Part shown: positions 17,723 to 26,332 of the stretch, piece by piece
Position numbering within the stretch: position 1 is the first letter of the stretch
How the letters are laid out: each line of letters begins with the position of its first letter
Assembly: GCA_030536995.1 (NCBI GenBank)
Contig: JAUNOY010000005.1
Location: forward strand, 48,448-112,447
Reading direction: 5' to 3'
DNA: 64,000 nt
From: Eubacteriales bacterium
Lineage (GTDB): Bacteria; Bacillota; Clostridia; Lachnospirales; Lachnospiraceae
Program-made: the position numbers and the translations under genes
Notes under the pieces: generated by a model
What the model was told of the DNA's origin: nothing
Seen by the model: the letters and a program-made list of their open reading frames with translations, nothing else
The model's database searches: none

Positions 17723-18808
17723 TCAGGGATTGTTTCTGGAATATTTGATATAGTCTACAACCATCATGGCAAGCTTAAAGGTCAACGCATCTTCAAAGGT
17801 GCGGATATCAAGACCGAATTTTTTCTGGAGCTTTTCGAAACGGTATACCAGAGTGTTTCTGTGAACGTAAAGCTGTCTGGAGGTCTCGGAAAGATTCAGA
17901 TTGTTTTCGAAGAAAGTTTTGATAGTGATGAGAGTTTCCTCATCAATGGAGTCAAGGGTTTCATCCCGGAAGATTTCGTCAATAAACATTTCGCAGATGG
18001 AAATCGGAAGCTGGTAGATAAGGCGTCCGATACCAAGGCGGTTGTAGCCGAACACATTCTCCATGGAATAAAAGATTTTTCCGACTTCGAGTGCGGTACG
18101 GGCTTCTTTATAGGCATTTGCGAGCTGGCTGATATCTCCGGCAATGTTGCTGTAGGAGACCCAGGCTGATGTCATGGCCTCTGTATTGAGCATATCCACA
18201 AGCATGTAAGCAATGTCGTTTAAATCCTCAAAGGTTTCTGTTGACTGAAGCTCTCGAATAATGATAATGCCGGAGTCGTCGATTGCGGTAATGAAATCTC
18301 TGGTTCGCGCAGAAAAGATATTGCGGATGGTCGCCAGAGCGCTTTCGTCCTTGTTTTGTTTGGTCTCTACAAGGAAGACAGCACGACGGACGGAAGTGGC
18401 AATGTGAAGCTTTTTGGCGCGGTTAAAAGCATCCACATCTGAATAGGTATTCAGGAGCAGATTTTGCATAAAGGTATTTTTGTCGTTTTTTTCTGCATAG
18501 GCAGTCAGAAGACTCTGCACCTGACATACGGCAAGTTCTCCAATGGTTGCTGCGCTGTCCCCGCGGCCCCACACGACAAGAAGAAAGGCAAAATGGTTAT
18601 TATGCATGATTTTGTACAGGCAGCAGCTTGTATTGGATACAAGGAGTGCGTTGCTTTGCAGGAATTCTTCCAGTTTGGCAGAGGCTGGAAGAGGACGGTC
18701 ACAGGTGGAAACAAAGATGCTGCTGTCCGGGTTTAAAAGGCAGAAATCAAGATGACTGATATTCTTCCAGTCTTCCAGACATTTCTGAAGTATATGCTGT
18801 ATTTTCAT
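17723..18808 (-). CDS. PucR/CdaR-family transcriptional regulator
   Basis: This 361-residue protein has a C-terminal PucR-type helix-turn-helix at about residues 300-350 (NLSETSRQLYVHRNTLVYR). A GGDEF-like/CdaR central region precedes it and a variable sensor region lies at the N-terminus. Such regulators respond to small metabolites such as sugar acids, purine breakdown products or amino acids; the ligand here is unknown. The start follows GAAAGGACACAGACG. It lies downstream of the ugpC-type gene in the same direction but behind a terminator, so it is probably an independent unit that may control that transporter ATPase. Confidence 0.85.
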   Translation of the reverse strand: MKIQHILQKCLEDWKNISHLDFCLLNPDSSIFVSTCDRPLPASAKLEEFLQSNALLVSNTSCCLYKIMHNNHFAFLLVVWGRGDSAATIGELAVCQVQSLLTAYAEKNDKNTFMQNLLLNTYSDVDAFNRAKKLHIATSVRRAVFLVETKQNKDESALATIRNIFSARTRDFITAIDDSGIIIIRELQSTETFEDLNDIAYMLVDMLNTEAMTSAWVSYSNIAGDISQLANAYKEARTALEVGKIFYSMENVFGYNRLGIGRLIYQLPISICEMFIDEIFRDETLDSIDEETLITIKTFFENNLNLSETSRQLYVHRNTLVYRFEKLQKKFGLDIRTFEDALTFKLAMMVVDYIKYSRNNP

Positions 18809-18857
18809 CGTCTGTGTCCTTTCTGTAGTTATTTTGCTTTGATTATATCATAAAGTG

Positions 18858-18896
18858 GGAAAAAGAAAACCCGGAGAAAATTCCCCGGGCTTCTGA
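18858..18896 (-). terminator. Terminator of the ugpC-type gene
   Basis: On the reverse strand an imperfect stem GCCCGGGGAA / TTCTCCGGGT is followed by TTTCTTTTT, just after the stop codon. Confidence 0.8.
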
Positions 18897-18904
18897 TTTT
18901 ATAA

Positions 18905-20017
18905 TTAGTTAGTGATAACCAGTTCTGTCTCTTTGTCGAAGAAGTGAGATTTTTCCATATCAAATGCGAATTTGATTGGGTCGCCGGTTTTTGCTGTTGT
19001 ACGTGGGTCAACACGAGCTGTAACCTGAGTTCCGTTTACATCGAAGTATAAGAATACTTCGGCACCGAGAAGCTCGTAAACTTTAACTACAGAATTCATT
19101 GGAGCATTTGGAGCTGCTTCGATGAACATCTGGGAATCATGGATATCTTCTGGACGGATACCCATAACAACTGTTTTGCCTACATAACCGCCGTCTTTAA
19201 GAGCTTTTGCTTTAGCTGTTGGGATAAGAAGTTCGTATTCGCCAACTTTAGCAACAAGGTCATTTCCTTTTGCTGCGATTGTAGCGTCAAGGAAGTTCAT
19301 CTGCGGAGATCCCATGAATCCGGCTACGAATAAGTTGCCTGGTTTCTGGTAGAGGTTCTGAGGTGTATCAACCTGCTGAACAACACCGTCTTTCATAACA
19401 ACGATTCTTGTACCAAGTGTCATAGCCTCTGTCTGGTCGTGTGTTACGTAGATGATAGTAGCGCCGAGTCTCTGATGAATCTTGGAAATTTCGATACGCA
19501 TCTGTACACGAAGTTTGGCATCCAGGTTGGAAAGAGGCTCATCCATAAGGAATACCTTAGGATTACGAACGATAGCACGACCCATAGCAACACGCTGTCT
19601 CTGACCACCGGAAAGAGCTTTCGGTTTACGGTCAAGAAGTTTCTCAAGGTCAAGGATTCTTGCTGCTTCACGAACTGCTTTGTCGATCTCATCTTTCGGA
19701 ACTTTACGAAGTTTCAGACCGAATGCCATGTTATCATATACTGTCATATGAGGATACAGAGCGTAGTTCTGGAATACCATCGCGATATCACGGTCTTTAG
19801 GCTCTACATCGTTCATAACTTTATCGCCGATTTTTAATGTACCGCCGGAAATTTCTTCCAGACCGGCAACCATACGAAGTGTAGTAGATTTACCACATCC
19901 TGAAGGTCCTACGAAAATGATGAATTCTTTATCTTCGATTTCAAGGTTGAAGTCTTTAACAGCCTGGAAACCGTTTGGATATGTCTTGTTAATATGCTGT
20001 AATGATAAGCTTGCCAT
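18905..20017 (-). CDS. ugpC: Carbohydrate ABC transporter ATP-binding protein (UgpC/MsmK/MalK type)
   Basis: This 370-residue ATPase has Walker A GPSGCGKST, signature LSGGQRQR, Walker B DEPLSNLD and H-loop THDQTEA, plus a C-terminal TOBE/OB domain (ITVR-type GIRPEDIHDS). It is the multitask ATPase that energises several sugar ABC importers in Firmicutes. No permease or binding protein lies beside it, which is usual for MsmK-type genes that serve transporters elsewhere. The start has GGAGGAAAATAAAC upstream. A palindrome and -10-like sequence lie upstream at 20099-20123. Confidence 0.93.
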   Translation of the reverse strand: MASLSLQHINKTYPNGFQAVKDFNLEIEDKEFIIFVGPSGCGKSTTLRMVAGLEEISGGTLKIGDKVMNDVEPKDRDIAMVFQNYALYPHMTVYDNMAFGLKLRKVPKDEIDKAVREAARILDLEKLLDRKPKALSGGQRQRVAMGRAIVRNPKVFLMDEPLSNLDAKLRVQMRIEISKIHQRLGATIIYVTHDQTEAMTLGTRIVVMKDGVVQQVDTPQNLYQKPGNLFVAGFMGSPQMNFLDATIAAKGNDLVAKVGEYELLIPTAKAKALKDGGYVGKTVVMGIRPEDIHDSQMFIEAAPNAPMNSVVKVYELLGAEVFLYFDVNGTQVTARVDPRTTAKTGDPIKFAFDMEKSHFFDKETELVITN

Positions 20018-20098
20018 GTTTATTTTCCTCCAAATTTGATAATGATAAAAATGATTAATTATACGTTTTTGCTTTTGTACGTTTTTTCATCTGTTGTC

Positions 20099-20123
20099 AG
20101 TATAGCGAAATTCACAATTTCGC
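20099..20123 (-). promoter_or_regulatory. Palindrome next to a possible -10 upstream of ugpC
   Basis: GCGAAATT-CAC-AATTTCGC (20105-20123) is a perfect 8-bp inverted repeat with a 3-base centre. On the reverse strand TATACT (20104-20099) follows directly. Placement suggests an operator upstream of a leftward promoter; no good -35 is seen. Confidence 0.5.
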
Positions 20124-20175
20124 GCTAGTGCAGAAATCTACAAAGTTTCCTGTGGTTTCTTGACAGAATGACGAA

Positions 20176-21063
20176 TTATTTCCAGTTATCGGGAATTCTG
20201 TGTTCATTGACAAACATTCCCTTAAATAGTGGAACGTGGAAAAGCTCAACGAAACGTTCACATTTGCAAAGGAAGAGATAGTATATGTTCAGCCCACAGT
20301 CGTGGAGTGTCTCGAAGTTTCCCTGTCCTTTTGCAAGGATGACATCCGCAGTGTCAAGAAGGTTCCGTGTGACGTCGTCGATGCCTGGAAGCCAGGTGCC
20401 GCCCACATTGCTGCCATTGCCCTGAACAGTTACAAGGTCTGTAAGACCGCACATACGGGCATCTTCCATTGTCGCGTCGTTGACTACAGGCTCTCCTCGT
20501 ACAATAACGGTGATTTTTGTATCCGGATAGCGCTCCTTAAGTACCTCTATGGCAAGCTTGTCAAGAACGATTTCCCCGCAGTTATCTGTAAGGTAGACAA
20601 GAGAGCGGGCATTTTCCATTTCTTCCTTGAAACGGGTGTATTCTGTTTCATCCAGAGATTCTTTCTTTTCACTTCTGATCATGGAAAGCACCTTGTCCTT
20701 GCTTACGTGTTCCATTGCGGCGAAATCAATATAATTTCCGATTCGTGCATAATTGAGAGCTGATTCCAGAGAATCGGGGGATTCACGGATTATGGCGCGC
20801 AGGTTATCCTCCAGGTCCATCATCAGACTGTTGAATTCTTTTTTGATTTCTGTGTAATCTTTTTCCGGAACATTCCAGAATTCACTGTAATATTTGCTCA
20901 GTTCCACGGAAATGCTCGGCGCACAGTCGTTTTCCCCTGCCTGGGAAAAACGTCGGCAGACCTCTTTCATATAAGTGACTTTTTTCTCTTCATCCTTAAA
21001 ATGACGGATGTTTTTTTCCTGCTTGTTCATTGCACAGCACATGCAAAAAGGGTTGAGTTTCAT
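20176..21063 (-). CDS. DUF89 / damage-control phosphatase-like protein
   Basis: This 295-residue protein carries the family signatures TDNCGEIV near residue 158, GEPVVNDAT near residue 190 and ILAKGQGNFE near residue 240. The Asp and Asn residues of these motifs form the metal site of the DUF89/ARMT1-like fold. Characterised members are metal-dependent phosphatases that hydrolyse unwanted phosphometabolites. An N-terminal CMCC motif (FCMCCAMNKQ) is seen. The start follows AAAGAGGAAAAAAGCC. It is a single gene upstream of, and in the same direction as, ugpC, without a close link. Confidence 0.85.
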   Translation of the reverse strand: MKLNPFCMCCAMNKQEKNIRHFKDEEKKVTYMKEVCRRFSQAGENDCAPSISVELSKYYSEFWNVPEKDYTEIKKEFNSLMMDLEDNLRAIIRESPDSLESALNYARIGNYIDFAAMEHVSKDKVLSMIRSEKKESLDETEYTRFKEEMENARSLVYLTDNCGEIVLDKLAIEVLKERYPDTKITVIVRGEPVVNDATMEDARMCGLTDLVTVQGNGSNVGGTWLPGIDDVTRNLLDTADVILAKGQGNFETLHDCGLNIYYLFLCKCERFVELFHVPLFKGMFVNEHRIPDNWK

Positions 21064-21144
21064 GGCTTTTTTCCTCTTTTTTGTAATTTTCTTATTAAAA
21101 TTGTAGCAAGGAGAGAGAACAGTGTCAATGGGGGAATGTTTTCG

Positions 21145-21173
21145 TTGACAGATGGAAGGTAATGTGACAGACT
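21145..21173 (+). promoter_or_regulatory. Candidate promoter of the envelope-decoration operon
   Basis: TTGACA (21145-21150) with a poor -10 at 17 bases (CAGACT, 21168-21173). The block TTGACA-N10-AATGTGACA-N-ACT is repeated with the same spacing upstream of malQ (30651-30679). Confidence 0.5.
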
Positions 21174-21244
21174 TAGTATCTGAATGATGGATTGGGCGTG
21201 TCTTTGGCAGGCTTTGGTATAGTTTTGGAGAAAAGGTGATTTTG

Positions 21245-23368
21245 ATGAATAAAATTGTGATAATCGGGGCGAATGATTTCCAGAAGCCTCTGATTCAAAA
21301 GGCAGGGCAGATGGGGTATGAGACTCATGTGTTTGCGTGGAGAGAAGGCGCTACAGGCGCAGAAGATGCAGATTATTTTTATGAAATCAGTATTACGGAA
21401 AAAGAGGAAATCCTGGAAAAATGCAGGGAGATCAAACCGGATGCAGTAGCGACCATCGGGTCTGACCTTGCAAATATCACTGTGCAGTATCTGGCAGAAA
21501 AGCTGGGACTTCCGGGAAACAGCAGAGAATGTATCATAAATACAACTAATAAGGCAGCTATGAGACAGGCTCTTTCAGAAGCCGGAATTCCGGTTCCTTT
21601 TTTCAGGGCTGTCTCAGAGGGAGAACGCATCGTCCCTCCGTCCTGGCCTGTAGTTGTAAAGCCTACAGACCGTTCCGGAAGCCGCGCCGTTACCAGGGCA
21701 GAGCGGATGGAGGAGCTTGAAGAGGCAATAAAAGCGGCTGTTGCACAGTCTTTTGAAAAAAAGGCGATTGTGGAGGAATATATTTCAGGAGCTGAATACA
21801 GTGTTGAGACAATAAGCTTTCGGGGAAAGCACAGATGTCTGGCAATTACGAAGAAGTTTACAACAGGGGATCCTCATTATATTGAAGTAGGGCATTTACA
21901 GCCTGCGCCTTTGCCGCAGGAAATAGAAGAGAAAGTAAAAGAGAACGTATTTCGTGCTCTGGATGCGCTGAAGGTGGAATTTGGGGCAGGACACAGCGAA
22001 CTGCGTATTGACAGCAAAGGGAACATCAGAATCATAGAAATCGGCTCTCGTATGGGAGGAGACTGTATCGGCTCAGACCTTGTTCCTCTGTCCTGCGGGC
22101 AGGATTTTACTGCTATGGTTATTGATACAGCGGCAGGAAGGGAACCGCAGTTTGCAAAGAACGCTCCTGATATGGTCAGTGCAATCCGTTTTATTATGAA
22201 TGAGAAAGATTTTGTACACCTTGAGAAATTAAAAGCAGAGCATCCGGAGAATATCAGAAAAATCGTGCTGGAGGGAGAGGTAAAGAAGGCAAAAATCTCA
22301 GACAGCGGAAGCCGTCCGGGCTTTTATATCCTTCAGGCGGCAACACAGGAGGAGATGAACATGCTTTTCCATGAAGGGCCGAAGGAAAATCCTGTCAACA
22401 TTTATCCGACACCCATTCAGAAGCTGCGGTTTGGAAGAGGGGAAGGAAATGAGTTTTATATGAAAAGGGACGACCTCCTTCCGTTTTCCTTTGGGGGAAA
22501 TAAGGTGCGCTTTGCAGAGAAATTCGTTGAGGATATGCGAAGAAAGCATTGTGACAGTATGATTATTTACGGCAATTACCACTCGAATCTCTGCAGGATT
22601 CTGTCTGCGCTTTGCGCAGAGCTTCAGATGCCCTGCTATATGATACACAATACAGAGGATGTGAAGGAGGACAAAGAAACCTTTAACAGCCGTATGATCA
22701 AAAAGGCGGGGGTAAAGGAAATTGCCTGCAGGAAACAGGGGATTGCAGACGCTGTGAAGCAGGCTGTAGCAGAACTTACAGAAATGGGATACCGTCCTTA
22801 TTATATTTACGGAAATGAAAAAGGCGAGGGAAACGAGAGCGTTCCGATGTCAGCTTATGTGCAGGCATATGAAGAAATCTGCGGTTGGGAGGCAGAGGAA
22901 GGAATGGAATTTGACTATATTTTCCTTGCATCCAGCACAAATGCCACTCAGGCAGGACTCCTTATGGGAAGTCTTCTTCGGGGAGACAACCGCAAAATTG
23001 TCGGGATTTCAGTTTCCAGAAATGCACAACGGGGAAAAGAAGTGATTGCGCATAATATTTCAGAATATGTGGAAAAGCTTTGCCCGCAAAGGACAGACCT
23101 TGTGGATAAATCAAAAAATCAGATATATTTCACAGACGCTTACATGGAAGGGGGCTATGGAGCGTTCTCTTTGAATGTGGCAGGGCAGATAGAACAGCTT
23201 TATGAAACAGATGGCATATATCTTGATATGACATATACAGGAAAAGGGTTTTATGGTATGATGAAATATCTGGAAGAACAGAAGATTCAGGGGAAAAAGA
23301 TTCTTTTTCTTCATACGGGCGGAGCGCCGCTGTTCTTCGACTATCTGAACAGTGAAACAGAGGATTGA
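21245..23368 (+). CDS. ATP-grasp ligase fused to a PLP-dependent ACC-deaminase/D-cysteine-desulfhydrase-like enzyme
   Basis: This 707-residue protein is read from ATG 21245, eight bases after AAAAGG; an in-frame GTG at 21236 lies inside that site. Residues 1-380 form a pre-ATP-grasp Rossmann domain (MNKIVIIGAN) and an ATP-grasp fold (VVKPTDRSGSRAV, IRIIEIGSRMGGDC) of the carboxylate-amine ligase superfamily. Residues 390-707 are a fold-type II PLP enzyme with KRDDLLPFSFGGNKVR, in which Lys420 should bind PLP, and a Gly-rich phosphate loop near the end (HTGGAP). The two activities fused in one chain suggest coupling of an amino acid made or modified by the PLP half. It leads an operon with a second ATP-grasp, paired membrane proteins and a polyprenyl glycosyltransferase. 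Confidence 0.85.
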   Translation: MNKIVIIGANDFQKPLIQKAGQMGYETHVFAWREGATGAEDADYFYEISITEKEEILEKCREIKPDAVATIGSDLANITVQYLAEKLGLPGNSRECIINTTNKAAMRQALSEAGIPVPFFRAVSEGERIVPPSWPVVVKPTDRSGSRAVTRAERMEELEEAIKAAVAQSFEKKAIVEEYISGAEYSVETISFRGKHRCLAITKKFTTGDPHYIEVGHLQPAPLPQEIEEKVKENVFRALDALKVEFGAGHSELRIDSKGNIRIIEIGSRMGGDCIGSDLVPLSCGQDFTAMVIDTAAGREPQFAKNAPDMVSAIRFIMNEKDFVHLEKLKAEHPENIRKIVLEGEVKKAKISDSGSRPGFYILQAATQEEMNMLFHEGPKENPVNIYPTPIQKLRFGRGEGNEFYMKRDDLLPFSFGGNKVRFAEKFVEDMRRKHCDSMIIYGNYHSNLCRILSALCAELQMPCYMIHNTEDVKEDKETFNSRMIKKAGVKEIACRKQGIADAVKQAVAELTEMGYRPYYIYGNEKGEGNESVPMSAYVQAYEEICGWEAEEGMEFDYIFLASSTNATQAGLLMGSLLRGDNRKIVGISVSRNAQRGKEVIAHNISEYVEKLCPQRTDLVDKSKNQIYFTDAYMEGGYGAFSLNVAGQIEQLYETDGIYLDMTYTGKGFYGMMKYLEEQKIQGKKILFLHTGGAPLFFDYLNSETED

Positions 23369-23370
23369 AA

Positions 23371-24594
23371 ATGAAGAAATTAATGATTCTGGGAGCAGGG
23401 TATTCTCAGCTCCCTTTATTTGAGGCTGCGAAAAGGCTTGGGGTTTATACTGTCGCGGCGAGTACGCCGGGAGACTGGCCGGGATTTGCGGCTGCAGATG
23501 AAGCTTCTTATACAGATATTTCAGACCCTGAGGCAGTGTGCAGGGCTGCCCGTGAACTTGGAGTGGACGGCGTTGCCACCTGCTGCCTTGATACAGGAGT
23601 CCGCGCCATTGGGTATACCTGCGAGAAGCTGGGGCTTAAAGGACTTACTGCTGAGGCGGGAAAAATAAGCTCAGACAAATTTCTGATGAAAGAAGCTTTC
23701 CAAAAGGGCGGAGTAAGCTGCGCGAAGCATATATGTGTAAGAAGTGCAGAGGAACTGGAGACGGCTCTTGAGATACTTCGCTTTCCTGTTATTTTGAAGG
23801 CGGTTGATCTGATGGGAAGCAGGGGACTTTTCCGATGCAAAACAAAAGAAGAAGCCCTTCGGTATTACGGAGAAACAATGGCTGCGACAAGGAAGGATTA
23901 CTGCCTTGTGGAGGAATTTATAGAAGGAGAAATCTTTGGCTGTGAGGCGATGATGTCGGACGGAAAGCTTGTCTTTTGTCTGCCAAACAATATTGAAGCG
24001 TGGCAAAGTCATGTCCCAACGCCGATCGGTCATTCTGTTCCTTATAAAAAACTAACGCTTCTGGGAGATGAAGTGAAACGTCAGCTTATGCTGGCAATAA
24101 ATGCAGTGGGACTTGACAATTGTCCTGTAAACTGTGATTTGATTCGACGGGGGAATGAAGTGTTTGTCATTGAAATCACAGGCAGGGCAGGCGCAACCTG
24201 TCTTCCTGAAATGGTAAGTCTGTATTACGGAATTGATTATTATGAGGCAATCGTGCAGCTTGCGCTTGGCATGGATGTGGAGAAGCTCTGGAGTGCGGGC
24301 CGTCCGAAGCGTTCTGTGCTTGCAAGGAGTCTGACATCAGACAGGACGGGAATTGTGAAGGCGATTCATAACAGAAACGAGAAAGCGGAATTAAGTGAGG
24401 TGGATTTTGCTAATCCTCCGGAAAACGGACTGATTGATATTTCTTTTAATATTCAGGCGGGTGAAGAAGTGCGGCGTTATGAAAACGGCAGGGACAGAAT
24501 CGGTCAGGTCATCCTTACCGGAAAAAGTCTTCAGGAGTGTGAGGAGCGTCTGGAAGAAGTTTTGGCAAATATACACATTGAATTTACAGAATGA
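23371..24594 (+). CDS. ATP-grasp domain protein (carboxylate-amine ligase-like)
   Basis: This 407-residue protein starts at ATG 23371, two bases after the stop of the preceding gene, with GAGG upstream. It has an N-terminal Rossmann-like domain (KLMILGAGYSQLPLF) and a central ATP-grasp fold with VILKAVDLMGSRG and the Mg/ATP strand EVFVIEITGRAGATC. A C-terminal lid completes it. It is related to the N-terminal half of the fused protein before it, so the operon has two non-identical ligases. Substrates cannot be deduced; amino-acid or sugar-amine ligation is the family expectation. Confidence 0.87.
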   Translation: MKKLMILGAGYSQLPLFEAAKRLGVYTVAASTPGDWPGFAAADEASYTDISDPEAVCRAARELGVDGVATCCLDTGVRAIGYTCEKLGLKGLTAEAGKISSDKFLMKEAFQKGGVSCAKHICVRSAEELETALEILRFPVILKAVDLMGSRGLFRCKTKEEALRYYGETMAATRKDYCLVEEFIEGEIFGCEAMMSDGKLVFCLPNNIEAWQSHVPTPIGHSVPYKKLTLLGDEVKRQLMLAINAVGLDNCPVNCDLIRRGNEVFVIEITGRAGATCLPEMVSLYYGIDYYEAIVQLALGMDVEKLWSAGRPKRSVLARSLTSDRTGIVKAIHNRNEKAELSEVDFANPPENGLIDISFNIQAGEEVRRYENGRDRIGQVILTGKSLQECEERLEEVLANIHIEFTE

Positions 24595-24609
24595 TTGTGA
24601 GAGAATATT

Positions 24610-24999
24610 ATGGATAAACATTTGCCTGTAAAAAAGGGCGTCTATCTGATGCTGCATATCAGTCTGCTGTTCAGTTCCCTGAGCGGTGTCTGTTCTAAAA
24701 AAGCATCAGGATATATAGAGAATATTTTTTCCATCCCGTTTCTGTTCTGGTTCGGGTTGGTTTTTGTAATTATGTTTGGATATGCTGTAATCTGGCAGCA
24801 GATTCTGCGGTATCTGCCTCTGACTGTGGCATATGCCAACAAGCCGGTGACTCTGGTGTGGGGAATTGTCTGGGGAAGCCTGATTTTCGGGGAAAAGATT
24901 ACGTGGAATATGCTGGTGGGAGCTGCGATTATTTTTGCCGGAATTTATCTGGTAAGCAGCGACGGAAGCGAGAACAAAAAAGGAGAAAAAGCGTTATGA
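24610..24999 (+). CDS. Small four-helix EamA/SMR-like membrane protein (first of a pair)
   Basis: This 129-residue protein has four hydrophobic segments and the EamA/SMR-type C-terminal pattern (GEKITWNMLVGAAIIFAGI). Proteins of this size form heterodimeric flippases such as ArnE/ArnF. The start follows TGTGAGAGAATATT. It overlaps the next gene by four bases, as expected of an obligate pair. Cargo is unknown; the context points to a lipid-linked sugar. Confidence 0.8.
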   Translation: MDKHLPVKKGVYLMLHISLLFSSLSGVCSKKASGYIENIFSIPFLFWFGLVFVIMFGYAVIWQQILRYLPLTVAYANKPVTLVWGIVWGSLIFGEKITWNMLVGAAIIFAGIYLVSSDGSENKKGEKAL

Positions 25000-25346
25000 G
25001 TAAACTTGGAACAGCGGTCTGCGTACTTCTTGTCTCTGTTTTTATCTCGTCTGTATCGCAGGTTCTTCTGAAGAAAGCGGCTGACAGGACATATAAAAGT
25101 AAGCTTTTTGAATATCTGAATCCGCTTGTTATCGGAGCTTATGCCATGTTTTTCGGTTCGGTGATTCTGACTATGCTGGCGCTTCGCTATGTGCCTCTGT
25201 CCATGTCGCCGATTCTGGAATCCACAGGCTATATTTTTGTGGCTGTTTTGGGATATTTTTTCCTGAAGGAGCGGTTCAGCAGACGCAAGGTAACAGGAAT
25301 CTGCCTGATTCTGGCAGGAATAGCCGTATTTTCGATGAAGATGTAA
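24996..25346 (+). CDS. Small four-helix EamA/SMR-like membrane protein (second of a pair)
   Basis: This 116-residue protein starts at ATG 24996, overlapping the previous stop (ATGA) behind AAAAAAGGAGAAAAAG. It has four hydrophobic segments, with SVSQVLLKKAA in the first helix region and ILESTGYIFVAVLGYFFLKE before the last helix, resembling ArnF/EmrE-type half-transporters. Together with the preceding protein it would form an asymmetric dimer that moves a lipid-linked precursor across the membrane. Confidence 0.8.
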   Translation: MSKLGTAVCVLLVSVFISSVSQVLLKKAADRTYKSKLFEYLNPLVIGAYAMFFGSVILTMLALRYVPLSMSPILESTGYIFVAVLGYFFLKERFSRRKVTGICLILAGIAVFSMKM

Positions 25347-25370
25347 GCGGCTGGTTAGGAGAGAAAAAAG

Positions 25371-26327
25371 ATGTTGGTATCAATTGTTATACCGTGTTAT
25401 AACTCTGAGCACACCATTGGGAAAGTGGTGGAGCTTGCTGTGGAGGAATTCGGTAAATTAGAAGATTATGATTGTGAATTTGTTCTTGTCAACGATTATT
25501 CCAGAGACGGAACATGGAAAGCAATTCAGGGACTGGCTGAGAGATATCCAAATGTGAAAGGGATAAATCTGGCGAAGAATTTCGGTCAGCACAATGCAAT
25601 TATGGCAGGGCTTTCCAGAACAGAGGGAGATCTGATTATCGGAATGGACGATGATATGCAGAATCATCCGTCTCAGATTCCGCAGTTTCTGAAAAAAATA
25701 GAAGAGGGCTATGATATTGTATTTGGTGTATTTAAACAGAGGAAATTTTCTGTTTTTAAGAATATTACCGGCGCAGTGAGCCGTTTCCTTCTGTGGCATC
25801 TTCTGGACAGACCGAAGGATATTCAGATGAGCAGCTTCTGGTGCTGCCGCCGTTATGTTCGCGATGAGGTGGTAAAATATGACGGCTATAATATTTTTCT
25901 TCAGGTGTTGTTTTTCAGAACGACACATAATATTGCCAATATAGAAATTGAGCATTTCGCAAGGGAAGTGGGAGAGTCAAATTATAATTTCAGGAGAGGG
26001 CTTAAGCTGTTTATGTCCTGTTTGAACTTTACGGTGATTCCCCTTCGTGTGGCTACTTTTTTGGGAACGGTTTTTTCGGCGGCAGGATTTATTGGAGCGC
26101 TGGCGGTGTTGATTCGCAAGCTTTTTGACCCGACGATTGCCATTGGCTGGTCTTCTATGATGTGCGCCATGCTGGTACTTTTCGGATTCAGCTTTCTGAT
26201 GCTGGGAATTATCGGCGAGTACATTGGCAAGTTGATTTTAAATATCAATAAGACGCCGCAATACGTTATACGTGAGACTGCGAATCTGGATACAAATGAA
26301 GAGGGAAACAAAGATACACGGGAGTGA
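25371..26327 (+). CDS. ArnC/GtrB-type polyprenyl-phosphate glycosyltransferase
   Basis: This 318-residue GT2 enzyme has MLVSIVIPCYNSE at the start and the DDDMQNHP nucleotide-sugar motif near residue 95. Its C-terminus holds two membrane helices at about residues 230-255 and 265-295, followed by IGEYIGKLILN and a basic tail. This matches bactoprenol (undecaprenyl-phosphate) glycosyltransferases such as ArnC and GtrB, which charge the carrier lipid with one sugar on the cytoplasmic side. Next to an ArnEF-like pair, it completes the usual load-and-flip set. The start has GGTTAGGAGAG upstream, and it overlaps the region preceding the carboxypeptidase gene. Confidence 0.9.
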   Translation: MLVSIVIPCYNSEHTIGKVVELAVEEFGKLEDYDCEFVLVNDYSRDGTWKAIQGLAERYPNVKGINLAKNFGQHNAIMAGLSRTEGDLIIGMDDDMQNHPSQIPQFLKKIEEGYDIVFGVFKQRKFSVFKNITGAVSRFLLWHLLDRPKDIQMSSFWCCRRYVRDEVVKYDGYNIFLQVLFFRTTHNIANIEIEHFAREVGESNYNFRRGLKLFMSCLNFTVIPLRVATFLGTVFSAAGFIGALAVLIRKLFDPTIAIGWSSMMCAMLVLFGFSFLMLGIIGEYIGKLILNINKTPQYVIRETANLDTNEEGNKDTRE

Positions 26328-26332
26328 ATACA

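Noticed and set aside
24858..24995. Longer version of the second small membrane protein starting at 24858
   Set aside because: It would run through the first membrane-protein gene in another frame; ATG 24996 has a ribosome binding site and the standard ATGA overlap.
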